Shown: positions 1-9,455, counted from the stretch's first letter. The stretch is 64,000 bases of DNA from Curvibacter lanceolatus ATCC 14669 (GCF_000381265.1 NZ_KB906263.1:124001-188000), one strand, 5' to 3'. Program-made: numbers and translations. Notes: a model not told the origin generated them from the sequence alone.

Positions 1-379
1 GGTAGTGCGCCATGTCGGCCACCACCACCCGCAGCAAAAAATCCATCTCGCCCGTGAGGGCCGCGCACTCGACCACCTCGGGCCAGGTCTGCACACTGGC
101 GCGGAACAGGTCCATGGGGTTGCGCTTGTGGCTCTCGGTGTGCTTTTCGAGCCGCACATTGAGGTAGGCCGTCAGGCCCAGGCCCACGGCCTCGGGTTGC
201 ACCAGGGCCACGTAGCGGTCGATCACGCCGCTGTCTTCCAGGCGCCTGACCCGGCGCAACACCGCGCTGGCCGACAGGCCCACGGCCTCGGCGATCTGGT
301 CGTAGGTGGCGCGGCCATCCGCCTGCAGACTGCGCAAAATCTGCCGATCCAGCTTATCCAATGCTTCCATGGCCTCCAT
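1..379 (-). CDS. Lrp/AsnC-family transcriptional regulator (3' end cut by window edge)
   Basis: About 126 residues are visible; the C-terminal ~30 residues lie outside the window. The N-terminus is an AsnC-type helix-turn-helix (LDRQILRSLQADGR, then DQIAEAVGLSASAVLRRVRR). It is followed by the start of the RAM/Lrp ligand-binding domain (VVECAALTGEMDFLLRVV). Two in-frame ATGs, at 379 and 370, are both possible; neither has a clean Shine-Dalgarno. The gene is divergent from hppD with only ~115 bp between starts. Lrp-type genes next to hppD usually control it, so regulation of tyrosine/phenylalanine catabolism is the likely role (inference). A palindrome at 380-398 abuts its own start and suggests autoregulation. 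Confidence 0.88.
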   Translation of the reverse strand, partial: MEAMEALDKLDRQILRSLQADGRATYDQIAEAVGLSASAVLRRVRRLEDSGVIDRYVALVQPEAVGLGLTAYLNVRLEKHTESHKRNPMDLFRASVQTWPEVVECAALTGEMDFLLRVVVADMAHY

Positions 380-398
380 TTTGCAGGATTCATGCAAA
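380..398. promoter_or_regulatory. Candidate Lrp-family operator between the lrp-type gene and hppD
   Basis: The sequence holds a perfect 6-bp inverted repeat, TTTGCA (380-385) and TGCAAA (393-398), separated by 7 bp. It sits immediately upstream of the regulator start codon at 379, in the short divergent region. Its position suits an autorepressor site that could also affect hppD. It is predicted by eye only. Confidence 0.4.
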
Positions 399-495
399 TT
401 GACCGAGGTCATGGCCGCAGAACGCAGAAAAACTGCTGCCCCCGCCCCCTACAGTCAATCGCTTCAAGACCTCACTCATGGATGGAGACAGACTG

Positions 496-1632
496 ATGAA
501 CGCCCCCCTGCCCACCAACGCCACCGCGCCCGTGGCCCCCTTCACCCCCTGGGACAACCCCATGGGCACCGACGGCTTTGAATTCATCGAGTACGCGGCC
601 CCCGATCCGGTGGCCATGGGCCTGGTGTTCGAGCGCATGGGCTTTCGCCCGGTGGCACGCCACCGCCACAAGAACGTGACCTTGTACCGCCAGGGTGAGA
701 TCAACTTCATCATCAACGCCGAGCCCGATTCGTTCGCCCAGCGCTTTGCCCGCCTGCACGGCCCCAGCGTCTGCGCGATTGCCTTTCGGGTGCAGGACGC
801 CAAGGCCGCCTACGAGCGCGCCGTCGGCCTGGGCGCCTGGGGCTATGCCGGCGTGGCCGGCCCGGGCGAGCTGAACATTCCCGCCATCAAGGGCATCGGT
901 GACAGCCTGATCTACCTGGTGGACCGCTGGCGCGGCAAGAACGGCGCCCAACCCGGCGCCATCGGCAACATCGGCTTCTTCGACGTTGATTTCGAGCCCC
1001 TGCCCGGCCTGAGCACCGAACAAGCCCTGGCCCCCCATGGCGTGGGCCTGACCTACATCGACCACCTGACACACAACGTGCACCGGGGCCGCATGCACGA
1101 ATGGGCCGACTTCTACGAGCGCCTGTTCAACTTCCGCGAGGTCAAATACTTCGACATCGAAGGCCAGGTGACCGGCGTGAAGAGCAAGGCCATGACCAGC
1201 CCCTGCGGAAAGATCCGCATCCCGATCAACGAAGAAGGCAAGGACAAGCCGGGCCAGATCCAGGAGTACCTGGACATGTACCGCGGCGAAGGCATCCAGC
1301 ACATCGCCATGGGCTCGGACAACCTCTACGCCACGGTGGACGGCCTGCAGGCCAACCAGGTGCGCCTGCTCGACACCATCGACACCTACTATGAGCTGGT
1401 GGACAAGCGCATCCCGGGCCATGGCGAAAACCTGGCGGAACTGCACAAGCGCAAGATCCTGATCGATGGCAAGAAGGACGCGCTGCTGCTGCAGATCTTC
1501 AGCGAGAACCAGCTGGGCCCGATCTTCTTCGAGTTCATCCAGCGCAAAGGCGACGACGGCTTCGGCAACGGCAATTTCAAGGCCTTGTTCGAGTCCATCG
1601 AGTTGGATCAGATGCGGCGCGGGGTGATCTGA
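496..1632 (+). CDS. hppD: 4-hydroxyphenylpyruvate dioxygenase
   Basis: Fe(II)-dependent dioxygenase that converts 4-hydroxyphenylpyruvate to homogentisate in tyrosine degradation; cytoplasmic. The 378-residue protein has the two-lobed vicinal-oxygen-chelate fold. The expected iron ligands are visible: His near 189 (TYIDHLTHNV), His near 269 (EGIQHIAMGS) and Glu near 345 (FFEFIQRKG). An in-frame ATG at 478 exists, but the ATG at 496 has a good Shine-Dalgarno (GGAGA, 484-488) 7 bp upstream, so 496 is preferred. Homogentisate dioxygenase is not nearby. The stop codon is followed directly by a dispersed hairpin repeat. Confidence 0.96.
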   Translation: MNAPLPTNATAPVAPFTPWDNPMGTDGFEFIEYAAPDPVAMGLVFERMGFRPVARHRHKNVTLYRQGEINFIINAEPDSFAQRFARLHGPSVCAIAFRVQDAKAAYERAVGLGAWGYAGVAGPGELNIPAIKGIGDSLIYLVDRWRGKNGAQPGAIGNIGFFDVDFEPLPGLSTEQALAPHGVGLTYIDHLTHNVHRGRMHEWADFYERLFNFREVKYFDIEGQVTGVKSKAMTSPCGKIRIPINEEGKDKPGQIQEYLDMYRGEGIQHIAMGSDNLYATVDGLQANQVRLLDTIDTYYELVDKRIPGHGENLAELHKRKILIDGKKDALLLQIFSENQLGPIFFEFIQRKGDDGFGNGNFKALFESIELDQMRRGVI

Positions 1633-1797
1633 CAGCCCCCACGCTCCCTCACTTCGTGTGGTCGCTGCCCCCCGAGGGGGCCGCAGGCCGCCTTGGGGCG
1701 GCCCGGCGCCGGCCTGACCGCTTCGTTGACGGCTGGCTGAATTCAGGAGGGGGCCTGACGGCCTCCGCGGTCACTCACTTCGGGTGGTCGCAGCCGC
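1633..1797 (+). repeat. Dispersed hairpin repeat directly after the hppD stop codon
   Basis: This non-coding stretch starts at the base after the hppD TGA with a CAGCCCCCACG-type head. It contains CCCCCCGAGGGGG, then GCAGGCCGCC facing GGGCGGCCC: nested palindromes able to form strong hairpins. The related motif set recurs at 42466-43032 (opposite strand) and 59321-59556 (same strand). In each case it lies just past a stop codon. It probably acts as a transcript-end hairpin between the convergent hppD and hydrolase genes (inference). Confidence 0.7.
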
Positions 1798-2712
1798 TCA
1801 TACATCCAACTTTTCAATCAACGCCATCACCTGGCTGCGCACGCCGGGGTCGGTGGCCAGGGCGACGTGGGGGATGCCGGGCACGAAGTGGGCCTTCGCG
1901 CCGGGCAGGGTGGCGGTGTGGGCGGGGAATACGATGTTGTCGCAGTTCGAATGGAAGCAGCTGAAGGCGGCGGCGCGTTCGGGCGGTTCTTCAGCCGCCA
2001 GGGCTTGCAGCCAGGGGCTGGCCAGGCGCATCTGGCGGCCGTTGGCGGTGTGGGCCCAGCGAGCGAGCCAGGTGCCCTGATGCGGGGTACCCAGGGTGAT
2101 CACATGGTGCACACGGGGGACTTCGCCACGCGTTGCGCTGGCGCGCCACCAGGCGCGGGCCACCAGGCCGCCCATGCTGTGGGCCACGACGATGGGGGCC
2201 CGGCCGGTGGCCTCGGTGAGGGCCGTCACGGCGCGGTCCACCTGTGCCGCACAGGCATCGATCGAGCCAAACGGAGGCTCCAGGCTGAGCGCCATGAAAG
2301 GCCGCCCCACCGCGGTGAAATGCTGCATCCACGGGGTCCAGACGCCCCGGTTGCAGAAGTAGCCGTGGATCAGCAGCACGCCGCGCTGCCCAGCGGGCCC
2401 CGGTGGCGATAACTGATCGCCCAGGGCGTCGGCCCGAAATGGCTGCCAAAATCCAAACACCCGGCTGGAGGCCCGCACCTCCGTCACCCAGGCCCGCAGC
2501 AGCTGCGGCCAGGGGGCGGGTGGCGCCGGGTCACCCCGGTTGACCCGCGCCATGATCAGCAACTCCAGGCCCAGGGCCAGCGGGTTCAGGGCCAGCAGGC
2601 CCAGCAGCACCGCGGCCAGCACCCAGGGCGATTGCGGCCACCACCCGACCCAGGCGCCCGCCATCAGCAGCGCCCCCCAGAGCAGCATCATTCTTTGCAG
2701 GCGGGCAATCAT
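1798..2712 (-). CDS. Alpha/beta hydrolase with N-terminal membrane segments
   Basis: 304-residue lipase-like hydrolase. Two hydrophobic segments near the N-terminus (about residues 8-25 and 30-50) suggest a membrane anchor. The oxyanion region LLIHGYFCNRGVW lies near residue 113. The nucleophile elbow AHSMGG lies near residue 179, a GHSxG variant with Ala in first position. A late His (GIPHVAL, ~279) would complete the triad. A longer frame runs upstream to 2889, but the ATG at 2712 preceded by GGAG is the plausible start and leaves room for the divergent fadD promoter. Substrate unknown; a lipase/esterase role is likely. Confidence 0.82.
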   Translation of the reverse strand: MIARLQRMMLLWGALLMAGAWVGWWPQSPWVLAAVLLGLLALNPLALGLELLIMARVNRGDPAPPAPWPQLLRAWVTEVRASSRVFGFWQPFRADALGDQLSPPGPAGQRGVLLIHGYFCNRGVWTPWMQHFTAVGRPFMALSLEPPFGSIDACAAQVDRAVTALTEATGRAPIVVAHSMGGLVARAWWRASATRGEVPRVHHVITLGTPHQGTWLARWAHTANGRQMRLASPWLQALAAEEPPERAAAFSCFHSNCDNIVFPAHTATLPGAKAHFVPGIPHVALATDPGVRSQVMALIEKLDV

Positions 2713-2887
2713 CGGCGGCTCACTCCAAGGGAAACTGATTTCATGCGCCGATGATGGCACGCAGCGCTGCATCGAAGCGCAACCCTCTGTGCCTGTCGCC
2801 TCAGCGACGGATTGCGCCCTCACCCTAGGACAAGCCCCGTAGCCACCTTTGCTGCAGCGCAGCCAGAATCGAGCGCCAAGGAGAGAC

Positions 2888-4585
2888 ATGATGGACAGAA
2901 TCTGGTTGCAGCACTACCCGGCCGGCGTGCCCCAAACGATTGACCCCGAGCAGTACCGTTCGGTCCCCCACCTGCTGGAGGAGTCGTTCCGCAAATTTGC
3001 CGACAAGCCGTTTTCGGTGTGCATGGACGTGTGGATGAGCTACGGCGAGCTCGACACCCTGTCGGCTGCGCTGGGCGCCTGGCTGCAGTCGCGCGGGCTG
3101 GAGCCCGGGGCCCGGGTGGCCATCATGCTGCCCAACATCCCGCAGTTTGCCGTCACCATGGCCGCGGTGCTGCGCGCCGGCTACACCTGCGTCAACGTCA
3201 ACCCGCTCTACACCGCGCGCGAACTCGAGCACCAGCTCAAGGACTCGGGGTCGACCGCCATCATCATCCTGGAGAACTTTGCCCACACCCTGCAGGCGGT
3301 GATCGACAAGACCCCGATCAAGCAGGTGGTGATGACCTCGATGGGCGACCTGCTGGGTGGCCTCAAGGGCGCCTGGATCACCTTTGCCGTGCGCCACCTG
3401 GCCAAGATGGTGCCCCCCTACCAAATCGCCCTGACGCCCGGGCGCAGCGTGGTGCCCTTCAGCCAGGCCCTGGCCGAGGGGCGCGGCAAGAAGCTGCAGC
3501 CGGCCAGCAGCAACCTCGATTCGATCGCCTTCCTGCAATACACCGGCGGCACCACCGGCCTGTCCAAGGGCGCCACCCTGACCCACCGCAACATCGTGGC
3601 CGCCACCCTGCAGGCCGACGCCTGGTTCAAGCCGGCCCTGGCCCGCATCGGCGACCCGACCAAGATCAACGGCATTGCCGCCCTGCCGCTGTACCACATC
3701 TTCGCGCTGACCCTGTGCCTGCTGGCCATCCGCCAAGGTTCGCACCTGACGCTGATCCCCAACCCGCGCGACATCGGCAAGTTCATCAAGGAGCTGAAGA
3801 AGCGCCCCTTCCACATGCTGCCGGCGGTGAACACCCTGTTCAACGCCCTGCTGCAGCACCCCGAGTTCAAGACGCTCGACTTCTCGCACCTGTGCATCTC
3901 GCAGGCCGGCGGCATGGCGGCGGCCGAGGGCACGGCCAAGGCCTGGCAGCAGCTCACCGGCTCGGCCATGGTCGAAGGTTGGGGCATGAGCGAGACCTGC
4001 GCCATCGGCACCAACAACCCGGTCACCAGCACGCAGTTCTCGGGCTCGATCGGCCTGCCCCTGCCCAGCATCGACATCGCCATCAAGGACGACGCCGGCA
4101 ACACCGTGCCGCAGGGCGAATCGGGCGAGATCTGCATCAAGGGCCCCAATGTCATGACCGGCTACTACCAGCAGCCGGCCGAGAACGCCAAGGCCTTCAC
4201 CAGCGACGGCTTCATGCGCACCGGCGACGTGGGCGTGATGGACGAAAAAGGCTACACCCGCATCATCGACCGCAAGAAGGACATGATCCTGGTCAGCGGC
4301 TTCAACGTGCTCCCCAACGAGCTGGAGCAGGTGATCTCGCTGTGCCCCGGCGTGCTCGAGTGCGCCGCCATCGGCGTGCCCGATGCCAAGCAAGGCGAGG
4401 CCATCAAGATCTTCGTGGTGCGCAGCGACCCGGCGCTCACCGAAGACGATGTGGCCCGCTACTGCCGCGAAAACCTCACCGGCTACAAGCACCCCAAGCA
4501 CATCGAGTTCCGCACCGAACTGCCCAAAACCAATGTGGGCAAGATCCTGCGGCGCGAGTTGCGCAACAGCGCCGCGGCCCACTGA
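2888..4585 (+). CDS. fadD: Long-chain fatty-acid-CoA ligase
   Basis: Activates long-chain fatty acids to acyl-CoA via an acyl-adenylate, feeding beta-oxidation; membrane-associated, cytoplasmic face. The 565-residue protein reads like E. coli FadD from the first residues (WLQHYPAGVP). Adenylation motifs are intact: YTGGTTGLSKGA (~217), GWGMSETC (~364), TGDVG and RIIDRKKDM (~445-466), and the C-terminal catalytic Lys in TNVGKILRREL (~550). The start at 2888 has a strong Shine-Dalgarno (AAGGAGA, 2878-2884). An MBL-fold gene follows 22 bp downstream on the same strand and is probably co-transcribed. Confidence 0.95.
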   Translation: MMDRIWLQHYPAGVPQTIDPEQYRSVPHLLEESFRKFADKPFSVCMDVWMSYGELDTLSAALGAWLQSRGLEPGARVAIMLPNIPQFAVTMAAVLRAGYTCVNVNPLYTARELEHQLKDSGSTAIIILENFAHTLQAVIDKTPIKQVVMTSMGDLLGGLKGAWITFAVRHLAKMVPPYQIALTPGRSVVPFSQALAEGRGKKLQPASSNLDSIAFLQYTGGTTGLSKGATLTHRNIVAATLQADAWFKPALARIGDPTKINGIAALPLYHIFALTLCLLAIRQGSHLTLIPNPRDIGKFIKELKKRPFHMLPAVNTLFNALLQHPEFKTLDFSHLCISQAGGMAAAEGTAKAWQQLTGSAMVEGWGMSETCAIGTNNPVTSTQFSGSIGLPLPSIDIAIKDDAGNTVPQGESGEICIKGPNVMTGYYQQPAENAKAFTSDGFMRTGDVGVMDEKGYTRIIDRKKDMILVSGFNVLPNELEQVISLCPGVLECAAIGVPDAKQGEAIKIFVVRSDPALTEDDVARYCRENLTGYKHPKHIEFRTELPKTNVGKILRRELRNSAAAH

Positions 4586-4607
4586 TCCCGTCACACGCCT
4601 GAACGCC

Positions 4608-5525
4608 ATGGTTCACCCCGCCCTGCCCTCGGGCGTCAGCGTGTTCGAGCGCGGCTGGCTCTCGGCCAACAACATCCTGCTTGACGGCCCCGCGGGCGCC
4701 GCCCTGGTCGACAGCGGCTACGCCAGCCACAGCGAGCAGACCGTGGCCCTGGTCGAAGCCGCACTGGGCCCGCGCCCCTTGGTGCGGTTGCTCAACACCC
4801 ACCTGCACAGCGACCACTGCGGCGGCAATACCGCGCTGCAGGCCCGCTACCCTGGCCTGCAGACCTGGATTCCGCCGGGCGAGGCCGAGGCCGTGCGCGT
4901 CTGGGACGAAAACCGCCTGAGCTATCAGCACACCGGCCAGCTTTGCCCCCGCTTCGGTTTTGACGGCCTGTTGCAGCCTGGCACCGAACGGCGGCTGGGC
5001 CAGCAGACCTGGCAGGTGCATGCTGCACCGGGCCATGACCCGCATTCGGTGATCCTGTTCGAGCCCGCCAGCGCCACCCTGATCTCGGCCGATGCGCTGT
5101 GGGAGAACGGTTTTGGCGTGGTTTTCCCCGAACTCGACGGCATCGCCGCCTTTGACGAGGTGGCCGCCACACTGGACCTGATCGAGCGCCTGGCACCGCG
5201 CACCGTGGTGCCCGGCCACGGCGCGGTGTTCCACGATGTGGGTGCGGCCCTGGCCACGGCGCGCCGACGCCTCGACGGCTTTGTCCGGGCGCCTGAACGC
5301 CACCAGCAGTACGCCACCAAGGTGCTGCTGAAGTTCAAGCTGCTCGAGTGGCAGCAGATCGGTCTTGACGATCTGAAGCGCTGGATGCAACAGACCCCCC
5401 ACATGCGTGAGGCCGCCAGGCGCATGGGCGGCGCCTCCGACGAGGCCTGGCTGTCCGAGCTGGTCGCCCAACTGGTGGCCTCGGGCGCTGCCCGGCTGCA
5501 AGGGCAGCAACTGCTCAATGCATGA
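4608..5525 (+). CDS. MBL-fold metallo-hydrolase
   Basis: 305-residue metallo-beta-lactamase-fold hydrolase. The zinc motif NTHLHSDHCGG (HxHxDH, near residue 65) is intact. Later metal-binding histidines are in AAPGHDPHS and VVPGHGAVFHD. The C-terminal ~80 residues are helical and look like the extra domain seen in thioesterase-like or nuclease-like MBL enzymes. It lies 22 bp after fadD, so a role in acyl-CoA or thioester turnover is possible (inference). The substrate cannot be read from sequence. The ATG at 4608 lies after the fadD stop; open frame upstream overlaps fadD and is not coding. It ends 12 bp from the convergent phoD-like gene. Confidence 0.87.
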   Translation: MVHPALPSGVSVFERGWLSANNILLDGPAGAALVDSGYASHSEQTVALVEAALGPRPLVRLLNTHLHSDHCGGNTALQARYPGLQTWIPPGEAEAVRVWDENRLSYQHTGQLCPRFGFDGLLQPGTERRLGQQTWQVHAAPGHDPHSVILFEPASATLISADALWENGFGVVFPELDGIAAFDEVAATLDLIERLAPRTVVPGHGAVFHDVGAALATARRRLDGFVRAPERHQQYATKVLLKFKLLEWQQIGLDDLKRWMQQTPHMREAARRMGGASDEAWLSELVAQLVASGAARLQGQQLLNA

Positions 5526-5537
5526 GCCGGGTGGGGC

Positions 5538-7310
5538 TCAGACGTTGTCCGTCACCACCGGCGTCTTGCTGCCCGCGGCCAGCGTGATGCGGGTGCGCTT
5601 GAGCACCGGGCTGTCGGGCACGGTGCCGCTGCTGGTGAGCGGCTTCATCTTGGTGTAGATCACCTGCAGGCTGCTGGCCGTGAGGGTGGCCGAGGCATAG
5701 CCCTGGGCGTCGTGGTCCACATAGGCAAAGTCGGGGTTGTTGCCCTTGAGCACGGCGTCAAACGTGGCCGGCGAGGTGACCAGGGCCGCCAGCGGCGTGC
5801 TGCCGGCGCCGGCCTTCACATAGCTGTAGAAGCTCGAGCTGCTGATGCCGGCGCTCACAAAATCGACCACCGCAGGCGTGCCGGTGCTGGTGTCGGGCTT
5901 GTCGCGCACCACGCCGCACTGGAAGGCGTGCAGGTCGCCGGTGATGGCCACCACGTTCTGGATGTTGTTGCTGGTGATGTAGCCCAGCAGGTCGGCCTTG
6001 TGGCTGGGGTAGCCATCCCAGCCATCACAGTTGACCACGTACTGGGCGTTGTAAGGGGCCGGTGCACTGGCGCGCAGGTCCAGCCACAGGCGGCTCAGCA
6101 TCACCTCGTTGCCCCACACCTTCCAGGTGGCGGTGGAGTTCGACAGGGTCTGCTTCCACCACGCGGTCTGGGTGGTGCCGAGGATGGAGGGCATGCGCCC
6201 CAGGGCCTGGGTCTTGAGGGCTTCGAACTGCTGCAGCACCGGCACCTGCACAAAGTAGCGGGCACCGATCGAATCGCTGCCATTGATGGGGTCATGCCCC
6301 TGGGCGCTGGCAATGGTGGCTTCGTTGACCACATGGTCGTCGCGGTACAGGCGCTCGTCCGTCATCACCAGGTGCATCAGGGTGCCAAAGCGGAAGTCGC
6401 GGTAGATGCGCAGGTTGTTGAAGGCCGCGTTGGCGCTGTCGAAAGACACATCGCCGAAGTCCACCGGCATGTACTCCACCCAGGCCTGGTTGGCGGCGCG
6501 GCGGCGGGCCGTCTGTTGCAGGTTGGCGTTGGTATAGGTCTGGTGGTCCTGCCAGCAGTCATCGCTGAACTCATGGTCGTCCCAGGTGGCGATCATGGGG
6601 AACTTGGCATGGATGGCCTGCAGGCGGGCGTCGCCACGGTAGGTCTTGTACAGCGTGCGGTAGTCGGCCAGCGTGGTGGCATACACCGTGCCGTCGCTCA
6701 GCTTGGTGCCATCGGGCAGGCTGATGCGGGCATGGGCCGGCTCGGCCGCGCCGCTCTGGAAGGCCGCCCCCACGGTCTCGTAGATGTAGTCGCCCAGGTG
6801 CACCACAAAATCCAGGTCTTCGGCCACCAGCAGGTTCATCGCGGCCCAGTGGTTCACGCTCCAGTCCTGGCAGGTGAACCAGGCAAAGCGCAGCTGCGCC
6901 AACGTGGCCGTGCTGGCCGGAGCCGTCTTGCCCACGCCCACGGCGCTGACGTCATTGCCGGCCAGAAAGCGGTAGTACAGCGGTGTGGCCGCCGGCAGGC
7001 CGGTCACCTTGGCGCGCACCGTGTTGTCGTAGGCGGCGCTTGCCACCAGGGGCAGATCGGCCAGCAGGTTGAAGAACTGGGCCGTGGTGGACACCTGCAG
7101 GCGCACGCTGATGTCACCGCTCACCCCGGTGGCGCGCACACAGCGGCTCCAGAACACCAGGCTGCTTTCACGCGGGTCGCCACTGGCCACCCCCTGCGGA
7201 AACTGGTAGGTACCAGCCCCTTCGCTGCCCCCACCACCACCGCAGGCGGTCAGGGAGGCGGCAGCCACGGTGAAAAAGGCAGAACGGGACAGGAATTGAC
7301 GGCGATCCAT
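5538..7310 (-). CDS. PhoD-type alkaline phosphatase / phosphodiesterase, Tat lipoprotein
   Basis: 590-residue exported phosphatase. The N-terminus MDRRQFLSRS carries a twin-arginine (RRxFL) signal followed by a lipobox-like LTAC and a Gly run, so it is predicted to be Tat-exported and possibly lipid-anchored. PhoD motifs are clear: a Cys in WFTCQD, HLGDYIYE, TWDDHEFSDD and ITGDLHAFQ. These supply the Fe/Ca ligands in characterised PhoD enzymes. The likely role is hydrolysis of phosphate mono- or diesters in the periplasm. The frame runs upstream to 7409, but the Tat signal fixes the start at 7310. Confidence 0.92.
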   Translation of the reverse strand: MDRRQFLSRSAFFTVAAASLTACGGGGGSEGAGTYQFPQGVASGDPRESSLVFWSRCVRATGVSGDISVRLQVSTTAQFFNLLADLPLVASAAYDNTVRAKVTGLPAATPLYYRFLAGNDVSAVGVGKTAPASTATLAQLRFAWFTCQDWSVNHWAAMNLLVAEDLDFVVHLGDYIYETVGAAFQSGAAEPAHARISLPDGTKLSDGTVYATTLADYRTLYKTYRGDARLQAIHAKFPMIATWDDHEFSDDCWQDHQTYTNANLQQTARRRAANQAWVEYMPVDFGDVSFDSANAAFNNLRIYRDFRFGTLMHLVMTDERLYRDDHVVNEATIASAQGHDPINGSDSIGARYFVQVPVLQQFEALKTQALGRMPSILGTTQTAWWKQTLSNSTATWKVWGNEVMLSRLWLDLRASAPAPYNAQYVVNCDGWDGYPSHKADLLGYITSNNIQNVVAITGDLHAFQCGVVRDKPDTSTGTPAVVDFVSAGISSSSFYSYVKAGAGSTPLAALVTSPATFDAVLKGNNPDFAYVDHDAQGYASATLTASSLQVIYTKMKPLTSSGTVPDSPVLKRTRITLAAGSKTPVVTDNV

Positions 7311-7436
7311 GTGAAGAGCTCGTGAAGATGGAATGAGCCCGCAGCATGGACGCCTGCGATGACAGGGGCGTGAAACCAGACCGATGGGCAGCCACACCGG
7401 CTTGCCCATCGCAGACCTGGGCGCGTGGGGACGCGC

Positions 7437-9455
7437 TCAGGGCAAATCGGTGCTCGGGTCGGGCACGCTCTGGTCACGCGGGCCCACCATGCCCAGCCGG
7501 CTTTTCAGCGACTGGGGCTGGCCGGTGATCAGGGCGGCATACACCGTCGTGTTGGCCAGCACCTTCTTCACGTAATCACGGGTTTCGGTGAAGGGGATGT
7601 TCTCGGCCCAGATCGCGGCTTCCAGCATGGGGCCGTTGCGCCAGTTGCGTGGTCGGCCCGGGCCGGCGTTGTAGGCCGCAGCCGCCATGGGCATCGAGCC
7701 ACCGAAGTCGTCCAGCGCCAGCTTCAGGTAGGCCGTGCCGATGGCGATGTTGGTGTCGCGGTCGGAGATCTGATCGGGGGTGAAGCCGGTCAGGCCGATC
7801 TTCTTTGCCGTCCAGCGGGCGGTGGCGGGCATGACCTGCATCAGGCCCGAGGCGCCCACGCCCGAACGGGCGTCCATGATGAAGCGGCTTTCCTGGCGGA
7901 TCAGGCCGTACACGTAGGCCGGGTCGAGGTTGATCTCGCGCCCGCGCCGCAGCACCTGGTCCCGGAAGGGCATGGGGTAGCGTTGATTGGCATCGAACAC
8001 GCTGCGCGTGCGCTCGCTGGTGTTGATGCAGCGGTCCCACACCTCGCGCTGGCAGGCCAGGTCGGCAGCGGCCAACAGATCACGCTCGCCCAGGCCGCCC
8101 GGGCTGTGCAGATTGGTGCTGTAGTTCCATTCGCGGTTGCCCTCGGAGCGCAGGCCGATGGCGATGGCGTACAAGGCCCGGTTCAGGCCGGCGTTGTTGC
8201 GCGCTGTCTCTTTTTCTTCAGGCGACAGGGGCACGGGCGCCGGTGGCAGCACCAGCTTTTGGCCCAGTTCGTCGAGCGCCAGCTGTTCATAGAAGCCGCG
8301 CGGGCCGGCGATCGCCTGCAGGGGCTGCAAGGCCTCACGACGCTCGGCCTCGTTGCGCGCCTGCGCCAACTGGGCCCGCGCCCGCCAGTAGACCCAGATG
8401 CTCTCCTGCCGCGCCTCTTCGCTCATGGCGCGCAAGGCGCCCAGGGCCTGGCGCCACTGGCCGGCGCGCAGGGCGGCGCGCACCTTCCAGCCCAGCAGGT
8501 CGTCGTTGAGGTCGGTGTCTCGGTTCACCTTGCCAAAGTAGCGCGCGGCCTGCGGGTCGAGCTTGAGCGCGGCCTGCTTGCCGATCACGCCCAGCACCCA
8601 ATGCTCTTCCTCGGGCAGCAGTTGCACGGCCCAACGGGTGTCCAGCAGGGTGGCCGCGGTGTCGGGGTCGCTGAGCGCGATCTTGATCAGGGCCAGCACC
8701 ACCAGCTCCTGGCGCACCCGGCTTGGGGCTGCGGCACGCTTGGCCAGAAACTTCACCGGGCTGTCGTTGATCAGGGCCAGTTCGGGCAAGACCTCGGGCG
8801 CCACCACGCCTACCGCGTTGCGGGCGGCGCGCGGCCGGTTGGCCTCGGTGGCGATGCGCGCCTTGCGCCAGATGTCAAGGGCGGTCAAGCGCTTGCCGGC
8901 ATAGAAACGGTCGGCGGCCAGGGTGCAGCCATCTTCGGCCTCGCGCAGGCCGTGCCACAGGCGCCGCACCTCTTCGGCCGCGCCGGGTGCCGCCACGCCC
9001 TTGAGGTAGTCCACCGCCAGGGCGTAGCAGCGCAGCTCGCGGTCGTCGCCCATGCGGTACAGCGGGTATTGCGCTGCAAAGCCCTCCCAGTCACGCCGCT
9101 GGCCCAGCAGTTGCAGCCAGTCGGCCCGCATGCGGTCTTCCTGGTAGGTGCCCACATAGCGCGCCATGAAGGCCTCGACCTCGTCGGCGCTGGCCTCGTT
9201 CAGCCGGGCCCGCAGCTCCCAGTAGGCGGCCCAGGGCTCCAGCACGTGGCCGCGCGCCAGCGGCAGCAACTGGGCCAGCTTCTTGCGATCGCCTTTGCGG
9301 AAGGCCTGGCTCATGTCGACCAGCACATCGTCGGCCCGGTTCTGCCCCGCCATGGAAGCCCCTGCCAGGCCCCCGGTTTGAGCCTTCGCAAGGCCCGCTG
9401 AGGTGCTCAAAACCAGAGACACCAGAAGCGGTGTCAAAATCTTCTTTAGATACAT
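7437..9455 (-). CDS. slt: Soluble lytic murein transglycosylase (Slt70-like)
   Basis: 672-residue periplasmic enzyme that cleaves peptidoglycan to 1,6-anhydromuropeptides. It has an N-terminal signal peptide (MYLKKILTPLLVSLVLSTS..., cleavage likely after AKA at ~25). A long alpha-superhelical U/linker region follows, then a C-terminal SLT domain. The catalytic Glu lies in IRQESRF (~521), with GLMQVMPATA and YNAGPG motifs downstream. The start codon is only 9 bp from the divergent cyclo-ligase start, so each promoter must lie inside the other gene. Confidence 0.94.
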   Translation of the reverse strand: MYLKKILTPLLVSLVLSTSAGLAKAQTGGLAGASMAGQNRADDVLVDMSQAFRKGDRKKLAQLLPLARGHVLEPWAAYWELRARLNEASADEVEAFMARYVGTYQEDRMRADWLQLLGQRRDWEGFAAQYPLYRMGDDRELRCYALAVDYLKGVAAPGAAEEVRRLWHGLREAEDGCTLAADRFYAGKRLTALDIWRKARIATEANRPRAARNAVGVVAPEVLPELALINDSPVKFLAKRAAAPSRVRQELVVLALIKIALSDPDTAATLLDTRWAVQLLPEEEHWVLGVIGKQAALKLDPQAARYFGKVNRDTDLNDDLLGWKVRAALRAGQWRQALGALRAMSEEARQESIWVYWRARAQLAQARNEAERREALQPLQAIAGPRGFYEQLALDELGQKLVLPPAPVPLSPEEKETARNNAGLNRALYAIAIGLRSEGNREWNYSTNLHSPGGLGERDLLAAADLACQREVWDRCINTSERTRSVFDANQRYPMPFRDQVLRRGREINLDPAYVYGLIRQESRFIMDARSGVGASGLMQVMPATARWTAKKIGLTGFTPDQISDRDTNIAIGTAYLKLALDDFGGSMPMAAAAYNAGPGRPRNWRNGPMLEAAIWAENIPFTETRDYVKKVLANTTVYAALITGQPQSLKSRLGMVGPRDQSVPDPSTDLP

